A stretch of DNA of 64,000 nt from Anaerocolumna sp. AGMB13020 (lineage in GTDB: Bacteria > Bacillota > Clostridia > Lachnospirales > Lachnospiraceae). Location: positions 3,186,001 through 3,250,000 of the forward strand of contig NZ_CP136910.1 of assembly GCF_033100115.1 (NCBI RefSeq). Reading direction: 5' to 3'. Shown piece by piece: positions 1-7,470 of this stretch. Within the stretch, counting starts at the first letter, position 1. Every line of letters starts with the position of its first letter. The position numbers and the translations under genes are program-made. The notes below the pieces were generated by a model, which had not been told where the DNA came from, searched no databases, and worked only from the letters and a program-made list of their open reading frames with translations.

Positions 1-1105
1 GCAGGCGGATACTTAAATCAAAGGGGAGGGAAGGATTCTGATGGGCCTCATTCATAGCCTTTCCTACAAAGAGGTTGAGTATTGTGCAGTCCTCGATAAT
101 GTATTTGGCGACCAGAGAGCCGCCGTTCTCCTTATCCAGCTCATCAAAGAAGGCTTCACTGATATCACCTTCCCCGTATTGCTTAATCAGAGCCAAAGCT
201 CTGGACAGGGTTAGGACCCCTTCGGTTACCAGATGAATTCCCTCCATGTTGGCGATGGGAGGAAGTGCGGGATCGGTATAGTCCAAAGAGGTGATAAGAG
301 GGCGTTTTAAGATGCGGGAGGCAATATTGGCACTGGTGCCTCCGCAGATGATCTTCTTTCCCTGACTGCCCATAAATTCACGGATTAAATGTCCGTCATT
401 GCCGGGACTGGAAGGCGGACCGGTAAAAAGGTCTACCACTTTTGCACCGGTTATACGTAAAACCGCTACAGTGGTATCATCACCAGGCAGTTGCAGATAC
501 AGATCGTCACAGGCTTTGATAAGGGTACCTGCAAGTCTGGAAGCGGAAAGGGTTTCTCTGGCAGACAGAAGGGCAAAGTCCGCGACATTCTGCCAGTTCC
601 AACCGAAATTAAGCAGATTTCCGACACCTGCGTGGATTACGCCATCGCTCATAAGAATAAAGCAATCATTGATGGAAGCGGTAAAACGGCATTCCCTGAT
701 TATCTTATTCTCCAGAACACGTTCCGTAAAGGGGAGAGGGAAAAGCTTATTGTCCCTTATCATGATGCAGGAGGGGTTATCAAATTCAGCCAGATAGACC
801 TGACCGTTATGAAATACCTGCAATATACTGAAGGTGGAATAAGCCACCTGCCGGACCTGACAGACCGGCAGGGTTTTTGCTATGGTTTCTATGCAGTCAT
901 CAATGGAAGCGCCATTAAGAAACATGGTTCCCAGTATCTTTGAGGTCAGCGTGGCCAGGATATTAGCTTTTACGCCGCTTCCCATGCCATCTGCCAGAAT
1001 CAGGATATTGGAATCCACTGTCTTTAACAGCTCTACCTTATCACCACATAGTTCTTCTTTAATTTTATTTAAGCTTTTATAAGCTGCATCAATACTAACG
1101 TTCAT
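1..1105 (-). CDS. SpoIIE/PP2C-family protein phosphatase (3' end outside window)
   Basis: The frame is open from an ATG at 1105 to the window edge, about 368 codons, so the C-terminus is missing. An SD-like AAAGGGTGG lies 6 nt upstream. The N-terminal half has PP2C/SpoIIE hallmarks: LADGMGSG near residue 38 (metal-binding Asp) and FILMSDGVIHAG near residue 149. No membrane segment precedes it, so it is a soluble phosphatase and not SpoIIE itself. It follows the PAS-containing hydrogenase by 105 nt on the same strand. Phosphatases of this type are known neighbours of putative sensory [FeFe] hydrogenases, so it is probably the output of a redox or H2 signalling chain. The target is unknown. Confidence 0.85.
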   Translation of the reverse strand, partial: MNVSIDAAYKSLNKIKEELCGDKVELLKTVDSNILILADGMGSGVKANILATLTSKILGTMFLNGASIDDCIETIAKTLPVCQVRQVAYSTFSILQVFHNGQVYLAEFDNPSCIMIRDNKLFPLPFTERVLENKIIRECRFTASINDCFILMSDGVIHAGVGNLLNFGWNWQNVADFALLSARETLSASRLAGTLIKACDDLYLQLPGDDTTVAVLRITGAKVVDLFTGPPSSPGNDGHLIREFMGSQGKKIICGGTSANIASRILKRPLITSLDYTDPALPPIANMEGIHLVTEGVLTLSRALALIKQYGEGDISEAFFDELDKENGGSLVAKYIIEDCTILNLFVGKAMNEAHQNPSLPFDLSIRL

Positions 1106-1210
1106 ATTTTACCACCCTTTCTGAAAAGCACAAGCATTCTTGTCTAAAGTGGCTGTAAAGTTTTGTTTTTTAAAGTGAACAGCCGGATATTATACAAACC
1201 AGCCCGCTAA

Positions 1211-2962
1211 TTATGTGCCCCGGTTATTTTTATTAGGAGACTCCATGCCGTCATAAAGGATGGTATCACGAAGTTTTGTTAAGGTTACTTTGGTTTCAGC
1301 CGTGGTCTCACCTAAGAGCCCAGCAATCTGCTGAGCAACTAACATCTGCTTGTCAATTACTTTCTGTGCCATTTCTATGGTATCCATCTTAACCTTGTAA
1401 GCCAGCTGGTTCTTTTCTTCTTCCAGGGTGATATCCTGAAGAATGCCAAGAACACCTTTGGGTTTTTCGATGTATACAATATTTTGTATAACCGTTATGC
1501 CCGGGTCCTGCAGGGTTACTTTTTTGCCAAAGACAGAGGTTCTGGTCTTGATTACTTCTTCAAATTCAGCAGTTTCCAGCAATTCATATAGATACATCTC
1601 AAGGGCTTTTGCTCTGGTAATGCGAAAGCTTCTTTCTGCCGCGCTGTTAAACTCCACGATACGCATATCAGGGTCTGCTATGATCAGGATGTTTGGAGTA
1701 GTATCCAGTACGATATTTGCCATGGACTGAGCTTTCTCGTGCATATAGGGAATACACATGGTAAGTTCCGCTTTTCCCTGATATACTGCAATTGCCTTCT
1801 CCCTGCAATTACGGTAACCACAGGCACCGCAGTTTAACTCATCTTCTTTTGTGGACTTTCCTATCTTTTTCAGGATTTCTGAAATCTCAGGATCTGTTGG
1901 CATGGGATCTTTCGGAGAACGGTCGCAGAATTTCCGGTGAAAGGATATTTCTCCGGCACGTTCATAGAAGTCCTTATCTTTTTGGGGTTCCTTTGGAATG
2001 GCTTCTTCCATATCAAGCTTTACCTTAAAGCGTGAAATGGATTCCCGGTTCAGGGCAGAGCCTTTGATACAGCCTCCGCTACAGATATCAGCCTCGATAA
2101 AAGACCCGCTTACCTCATCCCGTTCCATGCTCTCAAACAAATCGATGCAGTTCTTCATCCCATGAACATAAAACTTCCGGTATTTATTCGGAGTGTCTGC
2201 GGTTGCAACTACGGAGGAGAGGACTCCGCTGCTGATGGGATAGAGACGGTTGACCTTGGGGTCCGGATTATCAAAAGGAGAATCCGGCAGAGTATCCAGC
2301 TGAAGCTTCTCCTCATAAAGCCATTGCTCAAACTCGGTAAAATTTATGACCGCATCGATGTAACCATTGGTTCTTGGGTCACCGACTGCTTCTCTCTTCT
2401 TTGCGATACACGGACCTAAAAAGACCACCTTGACATCGGTTCCAAGCTGGTGTCTGATTAACTTACCGTGGGCTACCATTGGGGAGTCCACCGGAGCCAT
2501 ATATTTTGTTAAGGAAGGATAATAAATCTCTATAAGGTCATTAACACTAGGGCAGCAGGTAGTTATGATATTGTTCATACTGCCGTCATTCAGCAGCTTC
2601 TCATATTCTGCCGTAACGAAAGCGGCACCTTCTGCTGTCTCCCGGACGGAGGTAAAGCCCAACTTTAACAGGGCTGTCACTACCTGCCCCGGGGTTTTAT
2701 ATTTCAGCACGCCAAGATAGGCAGGTGCAAGTGATACCACGGTGGGTATTCCTTCCTTCAGATATCCCTTGACCTTGTCAAGATCACTGATAAGGAATTT
2801 GGCATTCTGGGGACAGGCTTCCAGGCAATGTCCGCAGAGAATGCACTTGTCATTCATTATTTGTGCCTGTTCCTGCTTAACGGTTATTGCCTTTACTTCA
2901 CAGGTTCTTACACATTTATAACAGTTTCTGCACTTTGCTTCCTTAAAACTGATGACATTCAT
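1211..2962 (-). CDS. PAS-containing [FeFe] hydrogenase, sensory (HydS/group C-like) type
   Basis: 583 residues. Order of domains: a 2x[4Fe-4S] ferredoxin (C11, C14, C17, C21; C40, C43, C46, C50); an H-cluster domain with TTCCP (C136/C137), GPCIAKKRE (C185) and CSGGC (C294/C298), so all cluster cysteines are present; a further four-Cys FeS domain (C378, C381, C386, C403); and a PAS domain at about 415-515 followed by a helical tail. The L1 and L3 motifs differ from those of bulk catalytic hydrogenases, and the PAS domain with an adjacent PP2C phosphatase matches the proposed sensory group. Its start overlaps the ferredoxin gene by 20 nt, indicating translational coupling. Likely role: sense H2 or redox state and pass it to the phosphatase. 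Catalytic turnover cannot be judged from sequence. Confidence 0.85.
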   Translation of the reverse strand: MNVISFKEAKCRNCYKCVRTCEVKAITVKQEQAQIMNDKCILCGHCLEACPQNAKFLISDLDKVKGYLKEGIPTVVSLAPAYLGVLKYKTPGQVVTALLKLGFTSVRETAEGAAFVTAEYEKLLNDGSMNNIITTCCPSVNDLIEIYYPSLTKYMAPVDSPMVAHGKLIRHQLGTDVKVVFLGPCIAKKREAVGDPRTNGYIDAVINFTEFEQWLYEEKLQLDTLPDSPFDNPDPKVNRLYPISSGVLSSVVATADTPNKYRKFYVHGMKNCIDLFESMERDEVSGSFIEADICSGGCIKGSALNRESISRFKVKLDMEEAIPKEPQKDKDFYERAGEISFHRKFCDRSPKDPMPTDPEISEILKKIGKSTKEDELNCGACGYRNCREKAIAVYQGKAELTMCIPYMHEKAQSMANIVLDTTPNILIIADPDMRIVEFNSAAERSFRITRAKALEMYLYELLETAEFEEVIKTRTSVFGKKVTLQDPGITVIQNIVYIEKPKGVLGILQDITLEEEKNQLAYKVKMDTIEMAQKVIDKQMLVAQQIAGLLGETTAETKVTLTKLRDTILYDGMESPNKNNRGT

Positions 2963-3203
2963 GCTTTAGGCCCCCTAAAACCTCCTGTGTGAAAAATTCC
3001 TTGGTATTGCTGGGGGTCAGAGAGAAGGATTTGTCATCCACCTTTACACAGACACCCTTTACACATTCTCCCATGCAGAATGAGCCGGTAAGCTGTACCT
3101 GATCTTCTACACCGTGTTCTTTGATAAGTGCTTCCAATGTATGTACAATTTCTCTTGATCCTTTTAAATGACATGAACTACCAATACATATTGTAACCAC
3201 CAT
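2943..3203 (-). CDS. Thioredoxin-like [2Fe-2S] ferredoxin (NuoE C-terminal type)
   Basis: 86 residues with the C-x4-C and C-x3-C pattern of thioredoxin-fold [2Fe-2S] proteins (C6, C11, C43, C47; an extra C52). This is the domain found at the C-terminus of NuoE/HydA-associated subunits, here as a stand-alone protein. It is the first gene of the operon, preceded by AAGGAGG, and overlaps the hydrogenase start by 20 nt. It probably shuttles electrons to or from the hydrogenase ferredoxin domain. Confidence 0.85.
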   Translation of the reverse strand: MVVTICIGSSCHLKGSREIVHTLEALIKEHGVEDQVQLTGSFCMGECVKGVCVKVDDKSFSLTPSNTKEFFTQEVLGGLKHECHQF

Positions 3204-3354
3204 AATAACAACCTCCTTGTAGAGAGGACAATCAGCGTGTTGCTGGATTGTCTGAAATTTAACAATGTATAGAAGTATTCTAGCACTTTATGGGGGGACT
3301 GTCAAAGGATAAATTGGGGGTGGTGGGGAACCGGGAGGACTGTTTAAAGGGGCG

Positions 3355-3590
3355 AGGATTTGTCCTGGTCTCCCACGGTTTATTCGGGCAAGGAACCTAT
3401 TCCACTAGAAGCTGCTGTAAATGCTTGGGACAAGTCCGGAAAAGCCAAACTCGCGGAGAGACCTGCTGTGGGGCAGGTGGTTTTCTGCCGCTCAGACAGT
3501 GGCTTTTCCGGACTTCGGCGCATTTACAGCAGCTTAAGTGTCATTAGGTCCCTTCCCGAGATAAACCTTAGGGAGACCAGGACAAATCCT
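3355..3590. repeat. 236-bp imperfect palindrome (long hairpin element)
   Basis: The outer 20 nt (3355-3374) are a perfect reverse complement of 3571-3590. A further block 3433-3446 is a perfect complement of 3501-3514, and GCTGCTGTAAATGC pairs with GCATTTACAGC. The intervening positions match with a few mismatches and small bulges. The apical 54 nt contain a small hairpin, ACCTGC/GCAGGT. Neither strand carries a recognisable protein. It could be a MITE-like element, a folded non-coding RNA, or a dead element end pair. No target-site duplication is obvious. Confidence 0.75.
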
Positions 3591-3859
3591 CTTGTTCTTT
3601 GGTGGCAGAAGGTATGGTGTAATACTTGTGGCCAAAGATTTTAAGGCGGATGGATTGATAGAGCTAAATTGTTTTATGGTTGGAGCATTGTTTATGTAAA
3701 TGTTGCAAGGGTTTATATAAAAGAGGTATAGGTGCTCTATTATAGGAAGAACCTATATAAAATAAGGAAATTGTTTTATTGTTTTATTGGTTTTTGCTAA
3801 ATGGTGGCTGTTATTTTTAGCTGCAATTACAGCTCTCTTTATAATTAAGCGTTACAAGA

Positions 3860-3909
3860 AATTTACCAGTTGATTTTACGATGGTAAATTGTAATAATTG
3901 TGGTATAAT
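3860..3909 (+). promoter_or_regulatory. Probable asnS promoter with 8-bp inverted repeat
   Basis: A TATAAT hexamer at 3904-3909 lies about 37 nt before the asnS start; the -35 is weak. Just upstream, AATTTACC (3860-3867) and GGTAAATT (3883-3890) form a perfect inverted repeat that overlaps the expected -35 region, so it may be an operator. Inference from position only. Confidence 0.45.
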
Positions 3910-3945
3910 ATCCTTATATTTTAAAAGAACAAAGGAGCCCGTATA

Positions 3946-5337
3946 ATGGAACTTATAACAATCCGGGAACTGTACCGGGAAAAAGAGAAGTTTATCGGAA
4001 AGGAAATCACTGTAGGCGGCTGGGTCAGGAGTATAAGAGATTCTAAGGCCTTTGGCTTTATCGTGCTTCATGACGGTACCTATTTTGAGACCCTTCAGAT
4101 TGTATACCATGATACTATGGAGAATTTCGGAGATATTTCCAAGCTTAGTGTTGGATCAGCTCTGATTATTAAAGGTGAGCTGGTAGCTACGCCGGAGGCG
4201 AAGCAGCCTTTTGAGATTCAGGCTACTGCCATTGAGATTGAAGGTGCTTCTACTGCGGATTATCCTCTTCAGAAGAAAAGACACAGTCTGGAATTCCTTC
4301 GTTCCATTTCTCATTTAAGACCCAGAACCAATACTTTTCAGGCAGTTTTCAGAGTGCGTTCCCTGATTGCCTATGCTATTCATAAATATTTTCAGGACAG
4401 GGATTTTGTCTATGTGCACACGCCCTTAATTACCGGCAGTGACGCGGAAGGTGCCGGCGAGATGTTTAAGGTTACTACACTGGATCTTGAGAAAGTACCT
4501 CTTACGCCAGAAGGTAAAATTGATTACAAAGAGGATTTCTTTGGAAAAGAGACCAATCTTACAGTAAGCGGTCAGTTAAACGGTGAGACCTATGCCATGG
4601 CTTTTCGTAATATCTATACCTTCGGGCCTACTTTCCGTGCTGAAAATTCCAACACCACCCGTCATGCTGCTGAGTTCTGGATGATTGAGCCGGAAATTGC
4701 TTTTGCTGATTTAAAGGATGATATGGCGCTGGCAGAAGGTATGATTAAATATGTTATCCGCTATGTTATCGAGAATGCACCGGAAGAGATGAAGTTCTTC
4801 AATGATTTTGTGGACAAGGGCTTACTGGACAGGCTTACCCATGTTATGAATGCTGAGTTCGGACATGTGACTTATACAGAAGCCATTGAGCTGCTGGAGA
4901 AGAACAACGACAAATTCGAGTACAAGGTTAGCTGGGGTAGTGATCTTCAGACAGAGCATGAGCGTTATCTGACGGAGGAGATCTTTAAGAAACCTGTATT
5001 CGTTACAGATTATCCGAAGGATATCAAGGCTTTTTATATGAAGCTTAATGATGATAATAAGACAGTTGCTGCGATGGACTTATTGGTTCCAGGCATCGGA
5101 GAGATTATCGGAGGAAGCCAGAGAGAAGACAATTATGACAAACTGGTTGCCAGAATGGACGAACTGGGACTTAAGCAAGAGGATTATGATTTCTACCTGG
5201 ACTTAAGGAAATACGGTTCAGCGAGACATGCAGGCTTCGGGCTTGGTTTCGAGCGTTGTGTAATGTATCTGACTGGTATGGGAAATATCAGAGACGTTAT
5301 CCCGTTCCCTCGTACGGTTAACAACTGCGAATTATAA
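3946..5337 (+). CDS. asnS: Asparaginyl-tRNA synthetase
   Basis: 463 residues, the usual length. It has an N-terminal OB-fold anticodon-binding domain (about 15-105), then a class II catalytic core with motif 2 ([21 protein letters not shown] region, about 230-250) and motif 3 ([16 protein letters not shown] near the C-terminus). The INTRHL-like Arg/His cluster and the ending [12 protein letters not shown] are typical of AsnS and separate it from AspS. It charges tRNA-Asn with asparagine in the cytosol. It is monocistronic with its own terminator. The SD AAAGGAG sits 8 nt before ATG. Confidence 0.95.
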   Translation: MELITIRELYREKEKFIGKEITVGGWVRSIRDSKAFGFIVLHDGTYFETLQIVYHDTMENFGDISKLSVGSALIIKGELVATPEAKQPFEIQATAIEIEGASTADYPLQKKRHSLEFLRSISHLRPRTNTFQAVFRVRSLIAYAIHKYFQDRDFVYVHTPLITGSDAEGAGEMFKVTTLDLEKVPLTPEGKIDYKEDFFGKETNLTVSGQLNGETYAMAFRNIYTFGPTFRAENSNTTRHAAEFWMIEPEIAFADLKDDMALAEGMIKYVIRYVIENAPEEMKFFNDFVDKGLLDRLTHVMNAEFGHVTYTEAIELLEKNNDKFEYKVSWGSDLQTEHERYLTEEIFKKPVFVTDYPKDIKAFYMKLNDDNKTVAAMDLLVPGIGEIIGGSQREDNYDKLVARMDELGLKQEDYDFYLDLRKYGSARHAGFGLGFERCVMYLTGMGNIRDVIPFPRTVNNCEL

Positions 5338-5347
5338 TTATAATAAT

Positions 5348-5399
5348 AAGGAGCCTCAACTTATGGCTGTTATCAGGTCATAAGTTGAGGCTCCTTTTC
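5348..5399 (+). terminator. Rho-independent terminator of asnS
   Basis: A perfect 18-bp stem (5348-5365 with 5379-5396) and a 13-nt loop, 10 nt after the asnS stop. The 3' side ends in CCTTTTCT. On the opposite strand the hairpin is followed by weak T content only. Confidence 0.9.
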
Positions 5400-5534
5400 T
5401 GCCGGGGAAATGACATACATATCCCTTAACATTCTTTAATTTAATACCTATAGTGATACAGTAATTAGCAGAAAGTATCAGACCTTTGTAGTACTATACG
5501 CAGAGGAAAGATTGAATGTTTTCCGGTATATGTA

Positions 5535-6047
5535 TTAATACCGGTTCTTACTCCTCTTAAAGTATCCGTTTTCCGGAAAAATCACATTTTTGTATAAGTT
5601 CAACAGGAACAGGAGGCCAAGTCCCAAGATGCCGCAGGATATAACTTCACCTATTCCCACAGTTGCCATCATAACAGGTATTGGCAGAGTCAGTCCATAA
5701 GCAAAGCGCAGTACCCATGGGATAATAAGGGTGTTTGAGATAATGGGAGGCAGGGGAACCAGGTATTTGTTGCGTCTTAACAGGTAAGAGCCTGTGGCGC
5801 CGATTAAAGTGGCCAGAGTTCCGAAGGTGATATCGAGAATGTCGGCACCCCCTAAGAAATTACCTAAAAGGCAGCCAATAGCTACACCTGGTATGGCTGC
5901 AGGTGTAAAATAAGGGAGTATGGTCAGTGCTTCCGCTATTCTTATCTGAATATTGGAAAAGCTGATAGGCTTAAACACAAAGACCAGTACCACATAGATG
6001 GCGGCAATAAGCGCAGCCTGTGTGATGAATTGGGTTTTGTTTCTCAT
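5535..6047 (-). CDS. queT: QueT-family ECF transporter S component (queuosine precursor uptake)
   Basis: 170 residues with about five or six hydrophobic segments. It has the family pattern of an N-terminal TQAALIAAIYVVL helix, IQIRIAEALTILPYF, and GCLLGNFLGGADILDI. QueT proteins are substrate-binding subunits of energy-coupling-factor transporters and import preQ0/preQ1 for queuosine synthesis; the shared ECF module would be encoded elsewhere. It sits alone on the minus strand behind a strong promoter and a folded leader. SD AAAGGAG precedes ATG by 7 nt. Confidence 0.85.
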   Translation of the reverse strand: MRNKTQFITQAALIAAIYVVLVFVFKPISFSNIQIRIAEALTILPYFTPAAIPGVAIGCLLGNFLGGADILDITFGTLATLIGATGSYLLRRNKYLVPLPPIISNTLIIPWVLRFAYGLTLPIPVMMATVGIGEVISCGILGLGLLFLLNLYKNVIFPENGYFKRSKNRY

Positions 6048-6178
6048 ATGAAATTCTCCTTTAGTTTTGTTTTACGTGTGGAAGGTCTCGAACACACGGT
6101 TTATGAAACATAAGAGAGTGTGCTTTTGCTCCTCTTATGTTTTGCCCATAAAGACCTTGTTTTTAGGGCAGTTGTGAC
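6048..6178 (-). promoter_or_regulatory. Structured 5' leader of queT, candidate preQ1-type riboswitch
   Basis: On the minus strand the ~130-nt leader can form a 4-bp stem GCCC/GGGC (6166-6169 with 6144-6147). Its loop carries AAGGTCT (6152-6158), which pairs perfectly with AGACCTT (6082-6088) downstream. A 9-bp hairpin (6132-6140 with 6108-6116) is inserted between the two helices. This is an H-type pseudoknot with an inserted hairpin, the general layout of preQ1-II and preQ1-III riboswitches. A CGTGTG/CACACG stem around the second strand lies just before the SD. I did not match a published consensus base by base; the ligand is inferred from the queT gene. Confidence 0.55.
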
Positions 6179-6184
6179 TGTTTT

Positions 6185-6212
6185 AGTATAGCATGAAAAT
6201 AAGGGTTGTCAA
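6185..6212 (-). promoter_or_regulatory. queT promoter
   Basis: On the minus strand TTGACA (6207-6212) and TATACT (6185-6190) are 16 nt apart, a near-consensus sigma-A promoter. Start of transcription near 6178 gives a leader of about 130 nt before queT. Confidence 0.8.
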
Positions 6213-6368
6213 GCACAGGGGAGAATTTCAATTCAAGTTGTGCTTTTGTTAAATTACTATATTGATTTGCCGGAGGAAAACTACACCTGATAAGGATTGT
6301 ATTTGCTGCGGATAAGCTTGCTATTTGCCTCAGTTTTTGATAACTTATAAAATAAAGGAGGTGATGAT

Positions 6369-7001
6369 ATTAATCCATGGGAAAAGATTCCTTTGTCTAT
6401 TTATGAAAGCCATATGAAGCTTGATACGGTATATCAACTGCAATGTATGAACGATATCATGAGAGAACAGATTCAGACCTATGATATTGCATCTCTTGCT
6501 ATTCTTGGGGTAGCAGGAGGAAACGGATTAGAGCACGTGAACCTGAATAAACATCACAAGATTTATGGAATCGATATCAATACAGAGTATCTTAACAGCT
6601 GTAAAAGCAGGTATTATGATATGAGGGATAAACTGACGCTCTTAAGCAGGGATTTACTGGACCTGGCGATCGATTTACCGAAAGCGGAACTGGTTATTGC
6701 TAATTTATTCTTAGAATATATAGGATTAGATAGATTCATCTTTCAGTTGAAAAAGATGTCACCTGAATATGTATCGGTAGTAATTCAGGTAAATGACGGG
6801 GAGGGATTTGTATCTGAATCACCTTATCATAATGCCTTTGATTGTCTTGCATCGGTATATCATGAAATCAACAGTAAAGCTTTAACGGATGCTATGAACG
6901 AGATTGATTTTGCACTAATTCTTGACGTCGAAACAGAATTACCCAACAAGAAAAAATTGAAAAGACAGGATTATAAGAAGCAAAATAAAGCTGATGCATA
7001 A
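6369..7001 (+). CDS. Class I SAM-dependent methyltransferase-like protein, probable AUU start
   Basis: About 210 residues. LAILGVAGGNGLEH near residue 46 is the SAM-binding glycine-rich motif I, followed by IYGIDIN and LVIANLFLEYIG motifs. The substrate is unknown. The frame has no ATG near the SD AGGAGGTG (6356-6363); the nearby ATGs at 6364 and 6378 are out of frame. An ATT at 6369 sits 5 nt after the SD and gives NPWEKIPLSIYESHMKLD, which reads as a natural N-terminus with conserved-looking Pro/Trp/Tyr residues. A TTG at 6393 is the next candidate and would discard them. Monocistronic, with its own terminator. Confidence 0.75.
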   Translation: MNPWEKIPLSIYESHMKLDTVYQLQCMNDIMREQIQTYDIASLAILGVAGGNGLEHVNLNKHHKIYGIDINTEYLNSCKSRYYDMRDKLTLLSRDLLDLAIDLPKAELVIANLFLEYIGLDRFIFQLKKMSPEYVSVVIQVNDGEGFVSESPYHNAFDCLASVYHEINSKALTDAMNEIDFALILDVETELPNKKKLKRQDYKKQNKADA

Positions 7002-7024
7002 TAAACATGCATCAGCTTTATTTT
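6987..7024 (+). terminator. Terminator of the methyltransferase gene
   Basis: A perfect 13-bp stem (6987-6999 with 7007-7019), a 7-nt loop and then ATTTTTTATTT. The stem overlaps the last codons of the gene and separates it from the peptide locus. Confidence 0.9.
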
Positions 7025-7046
7025 TTATTTATAGGAAAAGAATTGA

Positions 7047-7076
7047 TTGACATAATATGTAAAAAGAAGATATAAT
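7047..7076 (+). promoter_or_regulatory. Promoter of the RiPP-type peptide locus
   Basis: TTGACA at 7047-7052 and TATAAT at 7071-7076, both perfect consensus, with an 18-bp spacer. It lies between the methyltransferase terminator and the small peptide gene, so the peptide locus is its own transcription unit with a leader of about 70 nt. Confidence 0.8.
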
Positions 7077-7156
7077 GTTTCTATAATTTGACAATTTGCC
7101 ATGCTAACGTGTTAAATCAATGTAGTTAAAAAAACAAAAATAAGGGGGACATAACA

Positions 7157-7276
7157 ATGAAAAAAACAACAAGAAATCAATCCAGTAACAAAGTAGGAGT
7201 AGGTGGAACCATTGGTTCTGTAGTAGTAAACGCAAGTATTGGAGGAACCATCGGTTCTGTAAAAACAAAAAAATAA
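7157..7276 (+). CDS. Small peptide with tandem GGTIGSV repeat, candidate RiPP precursor
   Basis: 39 codons, ATG preceded by AAGGGGG at 7 nt spacing. Residues 1-15 are basic and polar (KKTTR, NQSSNK), a plausible short leader. Residues 16-22 and 29-35 are both GGTIGSV, a 13-residue period, joined by VVNASI, with a basic KTKK tail. There is no Cys, Trp, Tyr, Phe or His. Position directly before two radical SAM/SPASM genes and an exporter, behind a consensus promoter, makes it a likely ribosomally made precursor. I do not recognise the family. The lack of Cys and aromatics argues against sacti-, ranthi- or aromatic cross-linked classes. Confidence 0.75.
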   Translation: MKKTTRNQSSNKVGVGGTIGSVVVNASIGGTIGSVKTKK

Positions 7277-7400
7277 ATTACTGCATGTCATTATTATCTG
7301 CAAGGCGGTTAAGCCCTGAAACGCTGGTCTGTCGTAAGAACTGACAGGTCAAATATAGTTACTTAAAATCTGTTAGCATATGGCCATTTGTTAAATTTTT

Positions 7401-7436
7401 TGCAGGCTAGTGGGGTTTTTGACTTCATTAACCTGC
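7401..7436 (+). other. Hairpin between the precursor and the first maturase
   Basis: TGCAGG at 7401 pairs with CCTGCA at 7431-7436 as part of a stem of about 15 bp with G-U pairs and one mismatch, around a T-rich loop. No T-run follows, so it is more likely an RNA processing or stability element, or a weak attenuator, letting the precursor exceed the enzymes in abundance. Upstream, CTGTC/GACAG (about 7331-7349) forms a smaller hairpin. Confidence 0.5.
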
Positions 7437-7470
7437 AATACAAACTAATAAATAATGAGGGAGTACTTGT

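Larger units (their letters stand above)
3204..3945. other. Intergenic region upstream of asnS
   Basis: No convincing gene. It holds the divergent leader of the hydrogenase operon at its left end, the 236-bp palindrome at 3355-3590, an AT-rich stretch from about 3640, and the asnS promoter region at the right end. I looked for a T-box antiterminator before asnS (a TGGNACCGCG-like core) and did not find one. Confidence 0.6.

Noticed and set aside
3290..3644. Two plus-strand frames across the palindrome
   Set aside because: Their sequence is dictated by the palindrome arms, they lack SDs and resemble nothing.
3645..3945. T-box leader for asnS
   Set aside because: No specifier-loop or TGGNACCGCG-type antiterminator sequence visible.
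7112..7303. 63-codon frame on the minus strand antisense to the small peptide gene
   Set aside because: No SD, unbalanced Cys/Phe/Tyr-rich content and fully overlapping the better-supported plus-strand gene with a promoter and SD.
7284..7343. 19-codon plus-strand frame after the peptide gene
   Set aside because: No SD and random-looking composition; the region reads better as structured RNA.
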